Shown in pieces: positions 53,451-64,000 of a stretch of DNA of 64,000 nt. How positions within the stretch are numbered: the stretch's first letter is position 1; each line of letters starts with the position of its first letter. The position numbers were made by a program, and so were the translations under genes. The stretch lies in the NCBI GenBank assembly GCA_963920705.1, contig OY987231.1, forward strand, positions 23,103,024-23,167,023, read 5' to 3'. The notes beneath the pieces are model-generated. The model was given only the letters and a program-made list of their open reading frames with translations. It was not told the origin of the DNA and did no database searches. The DNA is from Odiellus spinosus. Its lineage: Eukaryota; Arthropoda; Arachnida; Opiliones; Phalangiidae.

Positions 53451-56400
53451 TGAAAATTCTTCGAGTCTTTCCGAAAAGAAAACCCAAACGACATATATAA
53501 AGGGAATATGACAAGTTCAAGAACGAAATTATAGTAAGAACTGTTTAGGTTCAGGCCTTTTGACCTTTCAATGGTAAAATAAGCCTGTCCTACCAGATGA
53601 AGCTTTTATTACACTTAATCTAAGAAATCATTTTAAGATTGAATAAGATTTGGTAAGAAATAGGGTTTATATCTAAATTTTAGATCCACTTTAAAGTCGC
53701 TTTCTTTTCTATCTTAGCAGACGACGTTGACTATAACAAATTGTAAAGTCAAAGCGTAAAGGAAGTGCATTTTAAAGGGCCTTTAATCCGAAAAGGCCTA
53801 ACAATATCTCCGTTTCCAATTTGCCCTAATCCTTAAACTAATCTTTTTGCATTTCGCAATGAAAACCAAGGCCTAACAAGAATATATATTATTTATTTAT
53901 ATTGCACGCGAAATATCGCTACCTCGTTCATTCCGATTTTGTATATTCGTTCTTAGATGCGATCTAATTTCCCATTAGAAAACCGGTTATTCTATGGCAA
54001 GTTAAGTCCCTTCCAAAGTTGCAACTGATGAGTAGGCTGTAATCCAGAAAAATAAGGTTTTTTTTGGGCGAAATTGCTAAGCATATATAAAAAACAAAAG
54101 AGATCAAACAAGCGGTACCCTTTTCATCCGAGAAATAATCAAGAAGGGTATAAATGGAATCGAAGATCAAAATTCCTTCGGTAAACTATCTACGAAGAGG
54201 CAGATTAGGCTTAGGATATACTCCCGGGTTTTCTGACACACGCAATATTAAATCCCTCATTGACCGTGATATTCTAATCGCAAACGCAAATATCAATATC
54301 GATTACGCATAACTTGTAACTACGTAAGTACTCAGCCATATAATTAGGCCTAATCCAAATTATTAGGATTAAGTTGGCCGAAAATATTATTATACGCTTA
54401 TAAAATAGGCCAAAAATTATAAAAGGTTTTTGGTTAAGAGGCTTAGAAGTAGGCCTAATTTGTTTACGCTTAGAAGTAGGCCTAATTTGTTGAGGCTTAG
54501 AAGTAGGCCTAATTTGTTGAGGCTTAGAAGTAGGCCTAATTTGTTGAGGCTTAGAAGTAGGCCTAATTTGTTGAGGCTTAGAAGTAGGCCTAATTTGTTG
54601 AGGCTTAGAAGTAGGCCTAATTTGTTGAGGCTTAGAAGTAGGCCTAATTTGTTGAGGCTTAGAAGTAGGCCTAATTTGTTGAGGCTTAGAAGTAGGCCTA
54701 ATTTGTTGAGGCTTAGAAGTAGGCCTAATTTGTTGAGGCTTAGAAGTAGGCCTAATTTGTTGAGGCTTAGAAGTAGGCCTAATTTGTTGAGGCTTAGAAG
54801 TAGGCCTAATTTGTTGAGGCTTAGAAGTAGGCCTAATTTGTTGAGGCTTAGAAGTAGGCCTAATTTGTTGAGGCTTAGAAGTAGGCCTAATTTGTTGAGG
54901 CTTAGAAGTAGGCCTAATTTGTTGAGGCTTAGAAGTAGGCCTAATTTGTTGAGGCTTAGAAGTAGGCCTAATTTGTTGAGGCTTAGAAGTAGGCCTAATT
55001 TGTTGAGGCTTAGAAGTAGGCCTAATTTGTTGAGGCTTAGAAGTAGGCCTAATTTGTTGAGGCTTAGAAGTAGGCCTAATTTGTTGAGGCTTAGAAGTAG
55101 GCCTACTCTGATTAGACTTAGAAGTAGGCCTAATTTGTTGAGGCTTAGAAGTAGGCCTAATTTGTTGAGGCTTAGAAGTAGGCCTAATTTATTGAGGCTT
55201 AAAAGTAGGCCTAATTTATTTAGGCTTAAAAGTAGGCCTAATTTATTTAGGCTTAAAAGTAGGCCTAATTTACTTGTCACTCCTGTTAGCAACGAAAATT
55301 ACGAGAGAGCCAATAAGATTTGATTATTAGACTGCCAATTTGATCTAATCTGAAATTAAACCACGCTGTTGGGATAGGCCTATATCAAAGATTAAATGGC
55401 AATGTGTGGCAAACAAATTGTACAGTATATTTATTATATAAAATAGCTCAGCGCGAGGTTGGATCCACCCTCTTTTCACTAAAACCATTAATTCGCTTGA
55501 CAAAATAAAAAAAAAAACAAGCCTTCTCTTTAGAAAAGATAGAGTGCGGGCCAAAGAAGGAGAGAGAGTATATTGCATTAAACCACGGGGTAATCACTCC
55601 AAGGACCGACGGACGGACCGTCTCCCCGCGCCGAACGTTACAAAATTAAGTAGGCGTTGAAAAAGAAGATTCCAAACCACTTTATCTCAGTTTAAAACGC
55701 CAACGAAAGAAAGAATTAACCTACATATTAAAACTATTTTTACTTCTGTAGCGCGGATTGATACGCGATATTAAATCCTATAGGAAATAAAGTAGATCTT
55801 TCAAATTGTCCCGGAATATCGTATATATATATAAGAGGCTTCGTACGCGATGAAATCTAAAAGTGAGACGAACAATAGACAGCCTTGTCCGAAGTAGAGA
55901 AGTGACCCCGTACAGGAGACGAAGCTTAATAGAAGGAAAGGTAGAATATAAAGGAGAGAATGTTAAGAATATATATTCATCATCAAACATCTCGAAGATG
56001 TTTCATTCGGCTTACTTTCCTGTAAAAACTACGGTTTATCCATGGAAATAAATTGAACGCGATGGAAAGGTACAAACGGTGAAATTCTCGTTATCAGCGT
56101 TAGATGTTTCTTCAATTAGAAGGAAGGTGAAAAAGATAATTTAACATATCCAATAAAAAATTTAATATAATTATAAGTAGAAGATTAAGCCTTGGAACTG
56201 GTGCCTTTAAAATGCTCTTCCCTTACGCACTCAGCCTAGCTTTGATTGTACAGTTTGTTTTGTATAACGTCGTCTGCTAAGCGAGGAAACAAGACGAATT
56301 TAAAGGGGCTTTAAAAATCGAAGATAGTCCCTTTAAAGTCAAGTCGGAAATAGGGGTAAAAATTTAAAGGTGCGTCGAAGATAGTCAGCGCCTGATATTG

Positions 56401-59400
56401 ATGTTAACAATTTCAACGCTTATCCACGAATTTGGGAGTTTGCTATATTTAGGGTTCCTTTAACAAAAACTACTACTACATGGGGTAATTATGTTAGGTT
56501 AGTCAGCTTAGACAGAAGCCGATGAAACCCTCCTTTGAAGTCTACTACTCTAATGTTCCATATAGCACTCCTCTCTGTATGGGTAAAATTCACAATTTTA
56601 CGAGTTAGAAGGGGTCCTACTTCATACCCCCTGTCTATGGAAAATTGGAAATTCTCTCTCTCCACAAACGACGACGTTTTTTTGACGAACTCCGAGGCTG
56701 CTAGAGATATTCGCTCGACGAACTCCCGCTCCGAAAACATCTACCGTTAGGAGGCGTACGAATCGTGCCTTTTGAGAATAACCCGTACAGAGAGGGGTAG
56801 ACAAGACACGGGAGTAATAGACTTCAAAGGAGGGTTTCATCGGCTTCTGGCTTTGATAAAGGTGGATCCCAGCCAAATTCTGATATAGCAATCGTCCCCA
56901 AGGACGATTTCAGCCTCACTTTTAAGGATATTCCATCAGCTTCGTTCGCTTTTCTTTGGTGTTTGGAGTCCGAAGAAAGACGCCAAAGGATAAGAAGAGC
57001 TAGATAGGGTAGTGTATGGTAGGATAAGGTAGGTCGGGGGCGGGGGGCACTCTCATTCATCAACGTTAAGCTATTCTCGCCGCTCGGGGGAATAGGTGCA
57101 TTGGGGCAAGATATACAGGGCATACAAGGTATGGGGATTAGGGACAGGCTGGTACTAGGGGTACGAGGGGGGCTACTTTCAATTACTGAGCATTTTTCGG
57201 GACAGTAGGGTGTCAAGAAGCAAAGCGGCGAGTGGTTTTAGAAAAAAAAGGGAAGAGCTTGCGGAGAAAACACCTATTCTTTATACGTCTATCTCAACGG
57301 AGCGTAGTTCTAATTTGAACGAACCCCAATCGATTGAGAACTTCAAGGGGTTCACTTGATACGATGCAAAATTATCAAATATTTCAATGGAATTTATCTT
57401 ACCACAGGAACGAATTTAAGTTGGTACAAGAAACCGTTAGGCTTAACAGTACACAGTGAGATAATTGGTGTACAACCGTGTGCAAAAGCTCAAAAAAAAG
57501 TAGATTATTTTTGTCAATCGTTATATTGGCTTTTATTTAGTAACTAATTCGTGTATGGAAACTTAGATACCTTCCAAATCACGTTCTTGCTTTAATAATG
57601 ACATTTCGTCAAAGTTTTCAAACTCAACCTACTCCTATTATAAAGCAGACGACACTAAACACAAACCGGAAGTAGAAAGGTTCAGAATAGGCAAGAACAA
57701 AGCTATTTCTCTATGGCATAATATCGAATTTCATTGGATACTCGAGAGAAAGAGATACAACTCTGATTGGGCATTTTAGATCAACTTTTTTTCTGTCTTC
57801 TTCGAGAGAGCAACCAATAAAAGAGTACCTTTTTTAACTGATATGATTGGATGAAAAATCATTTTCTAAATTTATCTCACTGATCTATGCTCCATATACG
57901 AAGCGAGGGCAAAAAGTTCAACACAATTAAGTTTTAAGCGAGATTGATAGGAGTCTGAGAGAGGCGTAGTGTTGAAACTATTTGCGCGGGAAAAAAAGAC
58001 CACTTCTCTCTCTCTGATTGCCTGTGATTGGCTGGTAACACTCGAGGCGAGATTTAAAACCCCCATGGATACGTGTTAAGCCTATTTACCAAGAACGAGT
58101 TTAAAATTGATTTTCATTCTTTAACTTGACTTTTTTTGTAATTTATCGTTAGAAAATCAATGATTGTTAGAATTATTTCTACCTTTACCATCATTGTATT
58201 CAAACGACGGGGTAAGAATGTATTAATGTAACTGAACAAAAGATATATATGTATATAAGAAGAGGTAGTTTCTTCAGTAAGGCGCATGCGCGGTGAATGT
58301 ACGCGAAGAACTAGGACCCGATAGCTGAATGTCGTCCCACCTTAGATAAGGAACAAGGGGAAGGGGGAGGGGGGAGTCTCCCCCGAGGGGTTTTAAAACT
58401 TATATTGAACCTTGCCAAAGATTTCAAAAACCCGTCTCCCGACCCATACCCCCTATCTTTCATCGCGAAAAAGAACTATCAACACCCGCAGTTTGCGGAG
58501 AATACGAAGCTAAAATACTCTCTATCGAGTATAATTTAAATCAAAGGGATATACGAAGTAGCGTAGCCTTGTACGCGCTGCAAACTGAATTTATTACAAA
58601 GAATAAAGTCAAAATCAGCTTTTCTTAACATCGACTACTTTTTAAAGGGAGAATGCAGCTCCACAAGTGATTTCCTATCGCTTCCTTATCGTTTCCACTA
58701 GTTAAACAAATATTAAGCTAGAAAACTATTTTTAAATGAATTTAAAAAGTAGGCTTAACGTAGACACGCAACCTGACGCGATTTGGGCCTTGTTCAAATT
58801 GATTTCGCGTAAAGTTCGTCAATTTATTTTTTAGAATTTTAAAAAATTCCCAAGGTTGCTTTTATCTATAGTTTAACGTCACAGTTTCGCGATTTTTTTT
58901 TTTTTTTAATTTCTACATTAAGGTTGTATTGTTTACTATAAGGAGTGTCTACGGCCAATCACGAGCTTAAGTGGCACCAGCTTTCGCTCATTGGCTACAC
59001 ACTCGTTACCGGCGAGGTATAATTGTTAAGCCTAATTTTCGAGTAAGTTAAAAACTGATATCTTAGCTTTTGTTGCCATTTTTTAACTCCGAATTAGATC
59101 GGTTTTAAATAAAATTAAACAATATTAAATCATTTTTGTGAGTCTTCATTATCCCTTTAATGGAAATTAGTAATATCCTTCCGCCATATCGTCTTACTCG
59201 CTGCAAATTCAATCCGATTTACGCAATTTACTCCTAACTTTAAGAAAATCTACTTTTTACTTTATAAGGCTTAACATTGTGTATCAATCCGCCTACGATT
59301 TTACACGGTGTCAACTAGTTTCACTTATTGTATGATGAAAAGACTCATCTCCTACGAAACTTTAACATTACGTATTCATCCGCCTTAGTTACAACAACAT

Positions 59401-61826
59401 TACATCATTTCTCGCGAATCTTTAGAATATTATCAGTATTTCAATATTAGTTTATAGCGAGGACAAAGCTAAAGCTTTTAGAAATTTCTTTGAAACGAAA
59501 TCATCGAGTGCCTCTAGAGAGGAATCTTTAAAAATAAGATCTTCCTTAAAAAAACGTTTCTAAGAAGAGTTTTTAGTACATCAGTATGGATTAAGTCATT
59601 TTGCCAACCAAGGCTTAGCGAATATTTTAAAGGTACGTTGACACTTAAGCCTGAAGCGAAAAAGCGACACAAAGGTTTCGAAAATAAGTGAGAACCTTAA
59701 AAGGAACCTAAATTTTCCGTAGAAAATCGGTTAAATCAAACGATTTTCGGTCTATTTCATGATTGAAATAATGGCTGCTAGGTAGGTCAATCATGATTGT
59801 TAGTTTTGAGATTTTAAAATCCCCTTTAAAGTCGCCTTCTTTTCTCGCTTAGCAGACGACGCTGACCATCACAAATTGTACAGTCAAAGCTAGGTTGCGC
59901 GCGTAAGGGAAGATGATTTTAAAGGGGCAAATTCTAGATCAAAATTTGACGTTTATTTAATTACAAAGGAAAAGTTTTTAAAATTTGAAAAGTTAAAATT
60001 AGACCTCGTTAGATGTAAATCGTAGATTTAAAAGAATAAGTGTAGTTTTTTTTGGTTTATTGAGATAGTATAATTAAGCCGAAATATAATACGCCTTAAA
60101 TATGTTCAGAGAAAAGCCGCCTTCCAGGGGCGATCGAAACCACGTATTTTCTATACACCCCTGTAAATATGTTTCAACAGTCGCGCACCGAAGCTCTCTC
60201 GGCTTCAATTGGCTCTAATAAAAATGTCGGAACATGTTCTAAGTAATTGGGCGTAATCTAACCATCCTAAAACATTTAATTTATCATTTTTAGAGTCCAT
60301 ATTATTACTATTTTGATTCTAGCTTTGTATATATTGTTATTTACACATATTTACGAGCTCATACTAGTCTAAGGGATGGATTGTTTTTGGTAGGTAAATC
60401 TTTCATTCATCATTCATTTCGAAATCAACCCCAAGCGCTTTCAAAAACCAACAAAATAAAATAAATAGATAGCGTTACCTTTCTCTTCGACTGTCTATCC
60501 AACTCTTGCAGCTTTTCTTGGCGAATTCGCAACCGAGTTTGTAACCCCATTTCAGCGGTTGAGCCATCGAGTAATTAGGAAAATACCAACTGGTAATAAA
60601 AAGAAAATAACATTTTAAAATCGGCCTTGGGATAATCATATTACATTAAATTTAAAGAATCATAAAATTGAGAGGTTTTTTTCAAAAAATTAAATTTCTC
60701 TGATATTTTCCCGATTTTTTTGCTTAATTTCAAATTCCCTGATATTTGCTGTTTAAGTTTTTCGCCCCAAATTAAAGATTTAATAAGTAAATTAAAAAAT
60801 AAAAGGTTACTGACCCCGTATCTTCCATCAACGCCAAGGTAATTCGGGAGTAGACGGGATTTTGCGTATGAGTTCCCGTCATGGCTTCGTTCTATCAGAA
60901 AAAAAAAAAAAAAAACGGATACGAGAAAATGAGATAAAGATGACTAGATGTCTACCAATATAAAGGTCAAAGGTTATATTAGACGGATAAAGACCTTACC
61001 GCGAACCTATTTCTAAGAGGACCAGAAACGTTTCAGTTTTTTGTAGACGAAACATGAAGCAATGTTTTGCCGATTGACCCCGAATCAAAATTTTAGGGCG
61101 GGTTAACCAGGCTAACCCCGTTCATACGCCTCTAAAAACATAATAAATATACAGAAGCACGCATGAACATTGACACCCAAGGCTATTAATAATTCTATAA
61201 TAGATATACCAGAAATTATAGTTTTCATACTGGAAAATTGACCAAGGCTTAACTTGTTTTCTGTATTTTCTTATATTGTAAAAATGGAATCGTAAGTACC
61301 AGAAGAGTGGCCAAAATGATTTTAAAACCAATTGCTGGCGTTAAATACTTATTTTAAGCTGTTCCCCGTCCGTTTTTAGGAGTTCTGTTACTTTCAACGT
61401 TTAGGGTTAAAACTTGGTTACTATCATCGGTACCTTATCTTATTCATAAAGAAGGAAACTGGGCCTTGGCTATACAATTTCTGGGCTGGATGGAATATTT
61501 CTCGTCCTCTTAGAACTGGTCTGAGGATGAAATGATTGATACGCGGAAGGTCAAAGGATCACGAGGTTTGGGGGGGGAGGGGTTTTGGAAGTATTTATAC
61601 CTCGAAGAGACGTTTCTCCCAATGGGTTAGGACGGTTCCGTCTTCTCCTTGGTCCTCCAATTCGGCCCCTTCTAAAGTAGGACAACCGAAATGTCGGCGC
61701 ACTTCCTCGACCACTCGAGGCGTCACCATCGTACGCACAACTTTCGTGACGTATCCGTCGCGAACCAACCAATTATGACGTTCCGTTTCGCGAATGACGT
61801 TCTCGCTCCATTGGTGAGCTTGGATT
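46100..61826 (-). CDS. LMLN: Leishmanolysin-like metallopeptidase, 3' part (partial, 8 exons seen)
   Basis: M8-family zinc metallopeptidase (invadolysin). Exons: 61826-61601, 60891-60815, 60589-60479, 49197-49108, 49024-48955, 46756-46662, 46599-46561, 46258-46100. Diagnostic segments are [38 protein letters not shown] and [20 protein letters not shown], then LMEDTGWYFPNYS, followed by [71 protein letters not shown] and [17 protein letters not shown]. The protease domain with HEXXH and the signal peptide should lie beyond 64000. The exon ending at 60479 stops in phase 2 but the next clear exon (49197) starts in phase 0. At least one Cys-rich exon is therefore missing between them, and I could not find it in the 11.3 kb. 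The three-prime end is also open. Confidence 0.88.
47121..47457. mobile_element. MITE family A, copy 1 (337 bp, 7-bp TSD)
   Basis: Terminal inverted repeats of about 37 bp start CAGAAGCCGATGAAACCCTC and end with the complement. The 7-bp flanks are CTAATTG on both sides (47114-47120, 47458-47464). A second internal inverted pair is based on CCCTCTCTGTATGGGT. No transposase; the short frames inside are not genes. It lies in an LMLN intron. Confidence 0.85.
48350..48780. repeat. 42-bp tandem array, about 10 units
   Basis: The unit starts TTAAGCCTATTTTCAGCGCT and continues AAAGCTTATCCAACTAGGAG plus AG. The central copies are nearly identical and the right-hand ones decay (spacer length and CAACTAGG vary, the last two shortened). 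As 42 is a multiple of 3, it leaves a 128-codon plus-strand frame of 14-residue repeats, which I regard as a by-product. It lies in the LMLN intron between the exons at 48955 and 46756. Confidence 0.9.
49490..49875. repeat. Degenerate TTCCCTGACTTTT minisatellite
   Basis: The word TTCCCTGACTTT recurs about ten times with variable spacers (TCTAAAATATCTTAAAA, TTGGTTCATTTTCAAA). Similar words occur near 13180-13290, 24000-24400 and 60660-60740 in other introns and spacers, so it is dispersed in the genome. Confidence 0.6.
49876..50519. other. LMLN intron stretch with microsatellites
   Basis: Low-complexity T and A runs and a (TA)n tract at about 50298-50316. No exon was recognised. Confidence 0.45.
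50520..50838. mobile_element. MITE family A, copy 2 (319 bp, 7-bp TSD)
   Basis: Same orientation as copy 1, with an internal deletion of about 18 bp (near ACGTTCGGAGC). Ends are CAGAAGCCGATGAAACCCTC and its complement. Target duplication AATATAT is exact at 50513-50519 and 50839-50845. Confidence 0.87.
50846..54420. other. LMLN intron stretch, repeats and low complexity
   Basis: No exon was supported. Contents include a T run (51070-51097), (GAA)n at about 51477-51502, (CA)n at about 51512-51530, dense AGGCCTAA and AAGCCTAA words at about 52195-52380, A runs (53275-53287, 53425-53450) and a family B MITE (53686-53790). Confidence 0.5.
53686..53790. mobile_element. MITE family B copy, reverse orientation
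   Basis: CACTTTAAAGTCGCTTTCTT, then CTTAGCAGACGACGTTGACT, AAATTGTAAAGTCAAAGCG and GCATTTTAAAGGGCC. This is the reverse complement of the 35.5 kb copy's inner part. Confidence 0.7.
54436..55275. repeat. 27-bp tandem satellite, about 31 copies
   Basis: The unit AGGCTTAGAAGTAGGCCTAA plus TTTGTTG is nearly invariant through the middle. One variant copy lies at about 55105-55130, and the last four copies decay (AAAAGTAGGCC, TTATTT). Each unit carries the TAGGCCTA palindrome. Because 27 is a multiple of 3 and the unit lacks stops, it opens about 290-codon frames on both strands. It lies in the 11.3 kb LMLN intron. Confidence 0.95.
55276..56512. other. LMLN intron stretch between the 27-bp array and MITE copy 3
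   Basis: No exon was supported. A family B MITE lies at 56203-56340, and a weak (TA)n tract is near 55820. Confidence 0.45.
56203..56340. mobile_element. MITE family B copy
   Basis: CCTTTAAAATGCTCTTCCCT, then CAGCCTAGCTTTGATTGTAC, AACGTCGTCTGCTAAGCGAG, GAATTTAAAGGGGC and the outer arm AAGATAGTCCCTTTAAAG. Same orientation as the 35.5 kb copy. Confidence 0.75.
56513..56849. mobile_element. MITE family A, copy 3 (337 bp, reverse orientation)
   Basis: The same ends as copies 1 and 2, with the interior inverted relative to them. Flanks GCTTAGA (56506-56512) and GCTTTGA (56850-56856) agree at 6 of 7 bases, so this insertion is probably a little older. Confidence 0.85.
56857..60478. other. LMLN intron, right part
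   Basis: No exon was supported, though a missing LMLN exon may lie here or elsewhere in the intron. A GC-richer block at 56980-57230 leaves a Cys/Pro-rich minus-strand frame (57216-56824) without known relatives. An AAAGGGAGAATGCAGC word lies at about 58643, and a family B MITE at 59816-59935. Confidence 0.45.
59816..59935. mobile_element. MITE family B copy, reverse orientation
   Basis: AATCCCCTTTAAAGTCGCCT, then CGCTTAGCAGACGACGCTGA, ACAAATTGTACAGTCAAAGC, GCGCGTAAGGGAAGATGATT and TTAAAGGGGC. It is a clean copy of the inner element only. Confidence 0.78.
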
Positions 61827-64000
61827 CTGTAAAGTTAAAAAGTAGGCTTAACTCGTATACGTAAAATATGATATTAACAAGCCCGATTTAATCTTTATAA
61901 TAATATATTAGGGTTAAAGTTAAGCCTAATTTAAATTTTATCTGTATAAAAATATTTTAGGGTTAAAATTAAGCCTAATTTAAATTTGACCTTCATAATA
62001 ATATATTAGGGTTCAAATTAAGCCTAATTTAAACTTGAAGAGTAATAATAATTTAGGGCCAGACATAAGCGGGTTTCTATTTTAAAAAACAATTTTTTAT
62101 AATTAGTAGCTTAATTAAAGTCGGTTACAGCCATTAAATAAATATATTAATTATTCAAGAGAGAAATTTAAAGAGTCTTACGGCTTAATATCTCGTAAAA
62201 ATAAATCGGAGGGACCCGGATTAAAAAAAAATATCAAAATCTCTAACTTCTCGGTAAATCCCTGGTTCTCCAATTTAGACAAAAAATACGAGAAGGTATC
62301 AAGCTTCATTAAACGCCTAGCAGTATCTCTTAACATTAAGAAAAGTCATCAAATACAATTATCTCCGTAGCTAACGTACGAAAAAAAAAGGCGGGAAAGC
62401 GTACGATAAAAAACTATAGTCTATCCACTGACTTTCAACCAATTAGATAAATGGCGGGAACACGAAAAAACGGGTAATATTGCCATTAGTCGTATTCTTT
62501 TCTTTCACGCATTTTGAAGTGGGAATGCAACTTCTCTAAAGTTGGAGCGAGTTACGTTAAGAAACAAGACGTCAAGTGAGTTAGCAGACGATTTTACGCG
62601 TTTAGGCTTAGTTGGGGAACTGTCGGAATAGAAACGGAAGCGCGTCTCGCGTGATTCGCCGGAAGACTCGTTAACAACGATATATAAAATTCTCAACGGA
62701 TTCTTGTTAAGCCTAACTTAGGAAATTAAATTAAAATTTAGTTTCTGGTTAATTATTAGTTTGAAATTTGGTTTTACTGGTGAATTATGATTATTTAAAC
62801 TACAAGGAGTCTATATATAATCTGGTTGCATTCTCCCTTTGCGAGTAGTGTTTCTAATTCATTGGACGAAAATATTACGACTCATTAATTTAGAAGCGCG
62901 TACGCTCCTAGTCGAGTAGTTTCTTTCCGCTAATGAAATGGAAAGACTTCTGATTCTTAAGCACTAATGAGCTCGGACTTATTTACTTCGTAAGGTTTTT
63001 CGCGTGTAACCCCCCGAGAAACGCGAGCACGCGTGCTTCTAGAATCGTGGAGGAATATGATTGGAGAATCAAAGACTGAAAAGTTTTTACATAAGGCTAC
63101 AGCAAAAAAAAGCTCAAAAATTCCATAGTTTTATGGGAAATTATAGGAAAATACAATAGGATAATTAGTTCTAATATTAAAGGATAATATAGGGTTCGCC
63201 TTTTTTCCCCATTCCAAAACCATACAATTCAAACAATTTCTGGGTATTTTTTCTTGCTAAATTATTGAAATAGGTGAATGTTAAACTATTTTTATTATAT
63301 ACTATAGCGCCTAGAGGTTTGGTACCTCCAACTTATCTAAAACCCTGTCAGTAACACCTCTATCTTTTTCCTCCAAGTTGAAGTTAATAAGGGCGGGAAA
63401 AAAAGGCGCCAAATCGCGCGAGTATATAAATAAGGAAACAAAAAAATGCGCCAAAAATTAAGGAAAAGTCTAGTTAATTATAATTTGGATTTATAATTAA
63501 TAGAAGTAATTACGTATTTATTATAGAGCATATATTAAGACGAAAATTGGACCATTAATAAGGAAATTATGAATTTAATTTTCAAAGATATGAATTTTTC
63601 GCGCCAAATTTTTGGAATTTATTAATTGAGATCAGAGAAGTTTTAGTATCACTTTAAACTATCTAAAACTTAACTATATAACTAGACTATCCCTTTATAA
63701 ACTAAGATAAGAATCATTAGATTCATTACTGACATTAGTAAAGAGGATAGAGGGTCTTTTTATACTAGAACCAAGGCTTAAAAGCCTCTAGGGGGGAGTA
63801 ACCCCAGCTCTCAGCTAGCAGACTCTCGCTTCAAAGTTTATTATAGCGTAGTTCCGGTTGCGGGGGTTCCGTGGGGATCAAAAGGGGGGAGGGGCGAAAA
63901 TAAAAAAGTCCGGTGCCTCGTGAGTGTGCGGATTAAATAGTGATAATCTTAAAGACATCAAATTAGGCTAAAATGGCTTCCTATCTCTCTTCTAATTAGC
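61827..64000. other. Upstream LMLN intron, to the window edge
   Basis: The exon starting at 61826 has a clear acceptor, so this stretch is intron. No HEXXH exon or other LMLN exon was recognised. Three spaced repeats of a block containing TATTAGGGTT..AATTAAGCCTAATTTAAA lie at about 61905-62035. Promoter-like CpG words occur at 62880-63060 but no gene was found. Confidence 0.45.

Noticed and set aside
54417-55323. Proteins of about 290 residues encoded by the 27-bp array on both strands
   Set aside because: Perfect 9-residue repetition with no other domain, open on both strands simply because 27 is divisible by 3. There is no start context or flanking exon.

Overview
This is a nuclear window from an invertebrate animal. 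The genes are rich in introns with GT..AG boundaries, the DNA is AT-rich, and polyadenylation signals follow several stops. There are many small inverted-repeat elements and no operon of bacterial type. A short ionotropic-receptor-type glutamate receptor lacking the amino-terminal domain points to a protostome and most likely an arthropod; the order and species cannot be told from the sequence. Exon models were built by hand by joining GT..AG introns so that reading phase and family similarity both hold. For ten of the genes the summed exons give a whole number of codons with one terminal stop.

Layout. 1-3.4 kb: no gene seen. 3.4-9.0 kb (-): INO80D-type INO80 complex subunit. 10.4-11.5 kb (+): proteasome beta-4 (PSMB4). 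12.3-13.1 kb (+): SRP19. 15.0-18.9 kb (-): ANP32 acidic nuclear phosphoprotein, with a CpG-rich first intron and promoter. 19.5-22.3 kb (-): SECIS-binding protein 2. 23.3-26.6 kb (-): WDR37. 27.0-27.8 kb (+): a COX14-like one-helix protein followed 24 nt later by methylmalonyl-CoA epimerase, probably on one transcript. 28.5-30.3 kb (+): CFAP410. 32.1-34.2 kb (-): cytosolic HSC70 with heat-shock elements. 35.3-37.3 kb (-): ionotropic glutamate receptor-like protein. 37.7-44.3 kb (-): PHF14, with a 1.1 kb 29-bp satellite in an intron. 46.1-61.8 kb (-): the 3' part of a leishmanolysin-like metallopeptidase (LMLN), whose introns hold most of the repeats (42-bp and 27-bp arrays, three copies of a 7-bp-TSD MITE). 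Its 5' exons lie beyond the window.

The genes are mostly unrelated housekeeping functions: chromatin (INO80D, PHF14, ANP32), proteostasis (PSMB4, HSC70), secretion (SRP19), selenoprotein translation (SECISBP2), mitochondria (COX14-like, MCEE) and cilia (CFAP410). The only physical coupling suggestive of joint expression is the COX14-like/MCEE pair. The unusual content is in the repeats: at least four MITE families, three higher-copy tandem arrays, and a window-wide excess of words related to TTAGGCCTAA.
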